From Vitrella brassicaformis (taxonomy: Eukaryota > Sar > Vitrellaceae): a DNA stretch of 64,000 bases. This document shows, in pieces, positions 59,101 to 64,000 of this stretch (position 1 is the stretch's first letter; each line of letters begins with the position of its first letter). The translations under genes and the position numbers were made by a program. The stretch lies in NCBI GenBank assembly GCA_001179505.1, contig CDMY01000259.1, forward strand, positions 2,220 to 66,219, written 5' to 3'. The notes under the pieces were generated by a model. That model was not told where the DNA came from, did not search any database, and saw only the letters and a program-made list of their open reading frames with translations.

Positions 59101-62100
59101 GACACCCTACAAGCGGGCGCCCTGGTCTCGCTCAACTGGATGTCTGCCGCCCTCATCATGGAGCAGCACATCTCACACAAGGCCCAACAGGGAGACGTCA
59201 TCGCGATGGCGCGCGGCGGGCTGCCCATGATGGGCGTGTGTGTGTCGGCGGATGACCGGCCCGTCATGAGGCAGCTGTACTACCTCTACGGTCTGCTGCA
59301 GGAGCGGTACATGCAGCGGGGGGCGCTGGACCTGCTCAGCATCAACAAGCAGGTGGACGCCAAGCTCATGAAGGGCCTAGAGCAGGTGGCACGGCAGGAG
59401 TACAAGGCCGCCAAGGCCACAATGAGGGAGCTGGACGCGTCGGGGTCACTGGCCGATTGGGAGAGGGGGCTGTGGGAGGAGGGCAAGGTGCAGGCCCTCA
59501 CCGGGCTGAGGGAGTGGGGCAACATCGCCACACAACAGCGATTAGAAGCGGGTCTGAGCTTCGAGAATGTCGGCGACATTTCCCTGCTGTCGGACACAGA
59601 GACGGCCGATCTCGCCCTCCGCCTCAGCAACGCGGCCCCCGTCCTGCGGGCCGTCGTGCAGATCACCGTCGAAGAGCCCAAGTACGCCGACAACGAGTTT
59701 TTTGCCGTCACACTGCGGAAGCTCATCGAGTAAGCAAAGGCTGAGGGGTGTCGGGATGGGGCGAGATGAATATTGTCCTGTGGTATCCCTCCCTGTTTAT
59801 TTGCTACAGGCAGATGACGGGCTCCTCGTCTGGTGCCACGATGAAGCTGTCGGGTGCGGCTCCGTGTGACATGTTCCACCTGCTGGCTGCTCACGCCACG
59901 CTTCAGGCCGACTACGACAAGGCGCAGCAGGTGCTGCTGCACGGCTACACGACCGTCCAGCAGCTGTGGACACGCCTCTCGCCGCTCGCACTCCCCGCCC
60001 ACCACTCGCTGGTCAGCAGCATCGCCCTCCTGCGTGAGCTGGAGCACTTTCTCCACTTCATGACGGGCAAGAGCGTCCCCGGCACCAAGGTCGTCAAGGT
60101 GGACCACCCTGGGCAGGTCGACAGAGGGGTGCAGTGCCTCGAGTGGCTGGAGCAGCGGTGTGACGCCACCAGCCTCTCCTTCACCTTCGACCCCTTCGTC
60201 GCATGGGCCGATATGGGCATGCTCCGCTGCTTGGGGGTGCAATACCACAATGGCGTCGTCACTGGCAAGGGGCTGCCGGAGGGGCAGAGGGTGGTGGACC
60301 TCGACGAGCGGCAGAAAAAGATGACGGCCCGCATCCACTTTAGTGTGGGGTCGGCCGCTCGCAAGCTGGGCAACCTGGAGGGCGCGAAGGCGCTGATGGC
60401 CAAATCGTTAAGCATTCACAAGGACAATAGCAACCCGCTGATGCCCAAGGAGACCATCAAGACCTTGCTCAAGGAGGCAGACCTCCAGGAGGACCTCGCC
60501 AAAGTGGCACAGGTGAGTGAGTGATGGGAGACTGACCAGCAAGACGCGCAAGCCGCCTGCTCGTCTGTCTCCCCTGCCATGCATTATGTGTGTGTGCGCT
60601 GTGCCCTGTGTTGTTTGTCATCAGTGCCTGACGAAGGTCGCGGGCGGTATCGCCAACAATGACCCCACCACACACCCCGAGCTCCACACGGCTTTCCGCC
60701 TTATCAAGCTGCGCTGCCTGCTCACCCAGAACTCCATCAACATCCGACGGGATTCGATGCCCGAGGACCCCCGACCCCTCTGGCAAGACCTCGTGGACAC
60801 GGCCAAATTCCAGCTAATCAGGACAGACGGCGGCCACACCGACACACAGGCCATGATCGACCTCCAGGATGCTGCCAGCCCAGGTCAGTCCGGTACGAAG
60901 CTCCACGGCGCCGCGAGCTGTGCCAAGGCCCTGCTGCAGCTGGCGGACGGAGCGGATCAGCTGCTGCGGCACTATGAAGAGAGGGAGGTGGTCGAGGGGC
61001 CATGGACGGCCGACGCCCGGAAGGCACAGACCTTCTGTGTCCTCAAGCTGCTGCACGGCGGGGAGGGGGTCGGCTCCCGCAGATTCGAGCGGGCACATGC
61101 GCAGCTGCCCCGTCTGCTGGAGATGCTCGCGACGCATGGCAGCGATGTGTCGGACATATGGGCGCATTTCCGTCCCTTGCTGCCGGTGCATCTCTATCTG
61201 GGTTGGCTCAACCAGCTGCTGAGCTGGGTGCCTCGGCTCGAGCGTGTGGGGCAGGGTGAGGCCTGGCGGGAGGTCTTGAGCAAAATCGCTGAGGCCTACC
61301 CGCAGGCACTCTTCTACCCGCTGCAGGTGCGCAGCGCAATACCTACAACAGACAGAGACGACAGAGAAATGCTCACACGTTCCGTTCCCGGCTGATGTGT
61401 GGGTGCAGGTGAGTGCCGAGGCGGCCCCCAAGAGCTCTCTGCTGCAGGAGCTTCTCGCCATGATGAGGCGGCAGCGTCCCCTCCTCGTGTCCTTCTCACA
61501 AGCCATCGAGTGCCTCATGGTGCCCGAACTGCGCGCAGTCGGACTCTTCCTGAATGATATTCTCACACACCTCGCCCTAATGACCAAGGCCAAGTCGGGA
61601 GATGCCAGGGACAAGGTCAGCCCGGCACACGACAGCCCGACGGCCCATCCTGGTCACACAAGCAGTATTTCTGCCATGTCATGGGTTCAGGCAGGTGACG
61701 AGGCCCGGAGGAAGGAGCTGTGGGAGGGTTTTGTCAAGTCGTGCGCGATGCCGCAGCAGCACTTCGACCAGATCGCGGGCCGTGAGGGTGCAGGACTGGG
61801 CAACGACCAGCTGGTCTTCTCAAAGGGGCTCAAAACCGTCAGCAATGCACACGAACAAAGCACCTCCGTGTTCACATGCCGTCTTCCTGTTCGTTCATTG
61901 CTGCAGAAAGTCGCTATGGCCCTCAGAGTCCAGTCCCTCCCCTCCTCCCCCTCCGCCCTGCTCCAGACCCTCAGCACAGCATTCATGAAGCTCAACCCAC
62001 ACCAGGCACACCAGGTGGTGGACAAACTCATACGGGAGATCAACACAGAGAGTCACAAGAAGAAGCTCCAGTACCAGGACAAGCGCAACACAGAGGACGT

Positions 62101-64000
62101 GTGCGGCTGGCTGACGCGGGGCGACGGGTACTCAGCGGCCCTCGAGAAGCGGGCGTGGGGCGAGCGGAATGAGCGGGGGCTGCTGGAGGTGCCCGGCCAG
62201 TACGGCGCTGGGCTGAGGGCCCCTGACACAACCACCCACGTCAAGGTCGTCAGATTCGACACTCAGGTGAAGTCCGCCTGCCGGAGGCGAGGCCGCAGCG
62301 ACTGTCTGTTGTATCTGTTCGTGTGTGTGTGTGTGTGTGTGCAGGTGCGTGTGTTGGCGTCGAAGCAACGTCCCATGAAGCTGGTGCTGCACGGCAACGA
62401 CGAGCGGGAGTACCCCTTCCTGGCCAAGGGGGGAGACGACCTCAGACTCGACCAACGCATCCAGCAGCTCTTCCAAGCCATCAACCGGGTGCGCAAGAGC
62501 TGCATGGCATCCATCTCTTGTGTGTGGTGTGAAGGCATGGATGGCCCTCTTCCCTTCCTCCCTCCCTGCTGCTCAGATGCTGTCATCGACGTCGTCTCTG
62601 TCAATCCGCACCTACTCGGTCATCCCCATGACCTCCCAGCACGGGCTGCTGCAGTGGGTCTCACAGACAGAGCCGCTCAAGGGTGTCCTGGAGGAGCAGG
62701 CCAGGGTGGATCGACAACGACTTGCCAGCGACGAGAATGCCGCACAGGACGCCGCGCAAGCCAAGAGCCCGTATGTGCAGGCCGCTGAGTTCTTCTCGGG
62801 CAATCTGGTCGATGTGCAGCGGAAGCGGAAAGAGAGAGACCTCGGGGGGCGCAGGGTGGCCAAATGGAATGACATATACAAGGGCATATTCGAGCTGACC
62901 CGTCAAGAAATCCACGAGAACTACATCAAGACATGCGAGTGAGCGAGCGAGGGAGGGAGGGAGGGAGGGAGGGAAGGGCACGAGGTGCCAACATGGAAAA
63001 TGACTCTGCTGTGTGTGGTTCCTGCAGGCGTATGCCGTCCGATTTGTTGCGGAAGCGACTGTGGGAGTCGAGTCTGACCCCGGATGCGTTCTTCGTCCTG
63101 CGCAAGAACTTCTGCATCTCACTGGGGGCCTTCAACGCGGCGGCATATGTGCTGGGCGTCGGCGACAGGCACCCCGAGAACTTCCTACTCGACACGCAGA
63201 ACGGCGAGGTCACACAGCAGACACGCAAGCAACAAGAGGCATGGGATCCCTCTGTGGTGAATGCAATGCCTGTGCTGCAGGTGGTGGGTATCGACTTTGG
63301 CTATTCCTTCAGCACGGGCATCCGGATGCTCCCCATCCCCGAGCTGGTGCCCTTCCGCCTCACCCCAAACCTCGTCGGAGTGGCCTGGCCCATCGAGTCC
63401 GCCCAGGGCAGCGGCACCCTGCTCAACACACTCATCGACACACTCACCGTCATGCGCGCCGACCAGGCCGCCCTCACCTCGTTGTGTTCGATCTTCATCA
63501 ACGAGCCTCTGGTGGAGTGGCAGCAGAAGGACGGCAAGAGGGACATGATGGACGAGGGCGGCGTGGGGGCCGACGGTGGCGATGGGGTGGAGGGAGCGGG
63601 TGTGGCCGTGGCCAAGGGCCGGCTGGAGATGGTGCAGCGGAAGCTGAGAGGCGAGGCGCCCACTGCCATACTCATCGACGAACTCATGCACACCGTTCCT
63701 GTAAGTAAACAACAAGCACACCTGGCTGCATCAACCAACTGCTTATGAATGAGATACCTTACTGCTGCAGAATTCTGCTGTTGCCGCCATGGTGGAGTCC
63801 CGCGGCAAGCAGCCGCAGCGGACCAGCAGCAGGGCGGCCTCACACTGGCAGGACCTCCAGGACATCGTGACGGGCGAGAGGGCCAACTCTCTGCGATCTG
63901 AACTGCTCCGCGACGCCCTCACGAGGCGGCATAGGGGGCCATCCGCAGGGACCAAGGGGGCCACAGCGATGAATGGCGACGGTGTGACAGGGAAGGGCGT
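44197..64000 (+). CDS. PRKDC: DNA-PKcs homologue, PI3K-like kinase (3' end outside window)
   Basis: Catalytic subunit of DNA-dependent protein kinase, recruited by Ku to double-strand ends for non-homologous end joining. Exon 1 (44197-44353) starts MSVVAKLSDAAQQYRRYIA. Dozens of short exons encode a helical solenoid (HEAT-type, 44-58.5 kb) with acidic and Gln-rich inserts (about 47760-47990). A FAT region follows (about 58.9-61.9 kb, e.g. VHLYLGWLNQLLSWVPRLER), then the kinase: RPMKLVLHGNDEREYPFLAK, GGDDLRLDQRIQQLF, RTYSVIPMTSQHGLLQWV, the catalytic loop GVGDRHPENF (63155-63184), GIDFG (about 63288-63301) and LPIPELVPFRLTPNLVG. The last block, and AFFVLRKNF before the catalytic loop, fit DNA-PKcs better than ATM, ATR or TOR. 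Aspartates of both catalytic motifs are present. The final exon seen, from about 63771, is open to the edge; the FATC end is not included. Exons 1-10 have a partial duplicate at 1.7 and 6.3-7.9 kb. Confidence 0.88.

Noticed and set aside
59286-60338. 350-codon minus-strand frame
   Set aside because: Antisense to the FAT-region exons of DNA-PKcs, with no family resemblance.
1-64000. CRISPR arrays or bacterial operon features
   Set aside because: Tandem tetranucleotide runs (TCTG, CAGT, GGAT) were checked; none has the repeat-spacer pattern, and the gene structure is eukaryotic.

Overview
This is nuclear DNA from a GC-rich, intron-dense eukaryote. Coding exons are short and separated by introns of about 60-150 bases with clear GT...AG borders. 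Many acceptors are preceded by long TG runs or TCTG tracts instead of a pyrimidine tract. The gene set includes an intraflagellar-transport subunit, mitochondrial GABA transaminase, and two proteins that begin with a signal peptide followed by a basic transit-like stretch, which suggests a complex secondary plastid. There are also TTTAGGG-type telomere-like motifs near promoters. Together these suggest a photosynthetic alveolate of the chromerid type, with Vitrella as my best guess. That assignment is inference; no marker in the window proves it.

Layout. 0-13 kb is a repeat-rich, rearranged accessory region. It holds a dispersed multi-exon-like repeat module in about four copies, a DENN-domain gene with a broken reading frame, and a truncated duplicate of the 5' exons of the DNA-PKcs gene that lies complete-to-edge at 44-64 kb. 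DNA-PKcs exon 1 sits separately and inverted about 4.4 kb upstream of the duplicated exons 2-10. 13.8-43 kb is an ordinary gene-dense stretch: GABA transaminase (+); a C-terminally anchored membrane protein (-) divergent from an EF-hand membrane protein (+); a 46-residue membrane protein (+); a TLDc-like protein (+); a membrane protein with an internal repeat (-) divergent from the diadenosine tetraphosphatase NUDT2 (+); an EAF1-like HSA/SANT protein (-) divergent from an F-box-like protein (+); a RumA/TrmA-type uracil-C5 methyltransferase (-) divergent from IFT20 (+); and an acidic, probably plastid-targeted protein (-) divergent from CCDC47 (+). 43-44.2 kb is a spacer with a long hairpin and remnants of the 0-13 kb repeats. 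From 44.2 kb to the right edge runs one large PI3K-like kinase gene, a DNA-PKcs homologue, still open at base 64000 with the FATC end not yet reached.

Links between features. A 9-mer, AAGCTCGCA, occurs six times in the window as far as I could find by eye, each time 50-150 bases upstream of an inferred start codon and often between divergent gene pairs. Twice it is joined to telomere-like CCCTAA sequence. It is the best candidate for a shared promoter element. The other main candidate for novelty is the history of the DNA-PKcs 5' duplication: duplication with introns, then apparently a single inversion breaking in intron 1, next to a dispersed repeat family that also has remnants beside the full-length gene. 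Exon borders were placed by eye from splice signals and protein similarity, so individual boundaries may be off. No protein-coding transposon, rRNA, tRNA or CRISPR was recognised.
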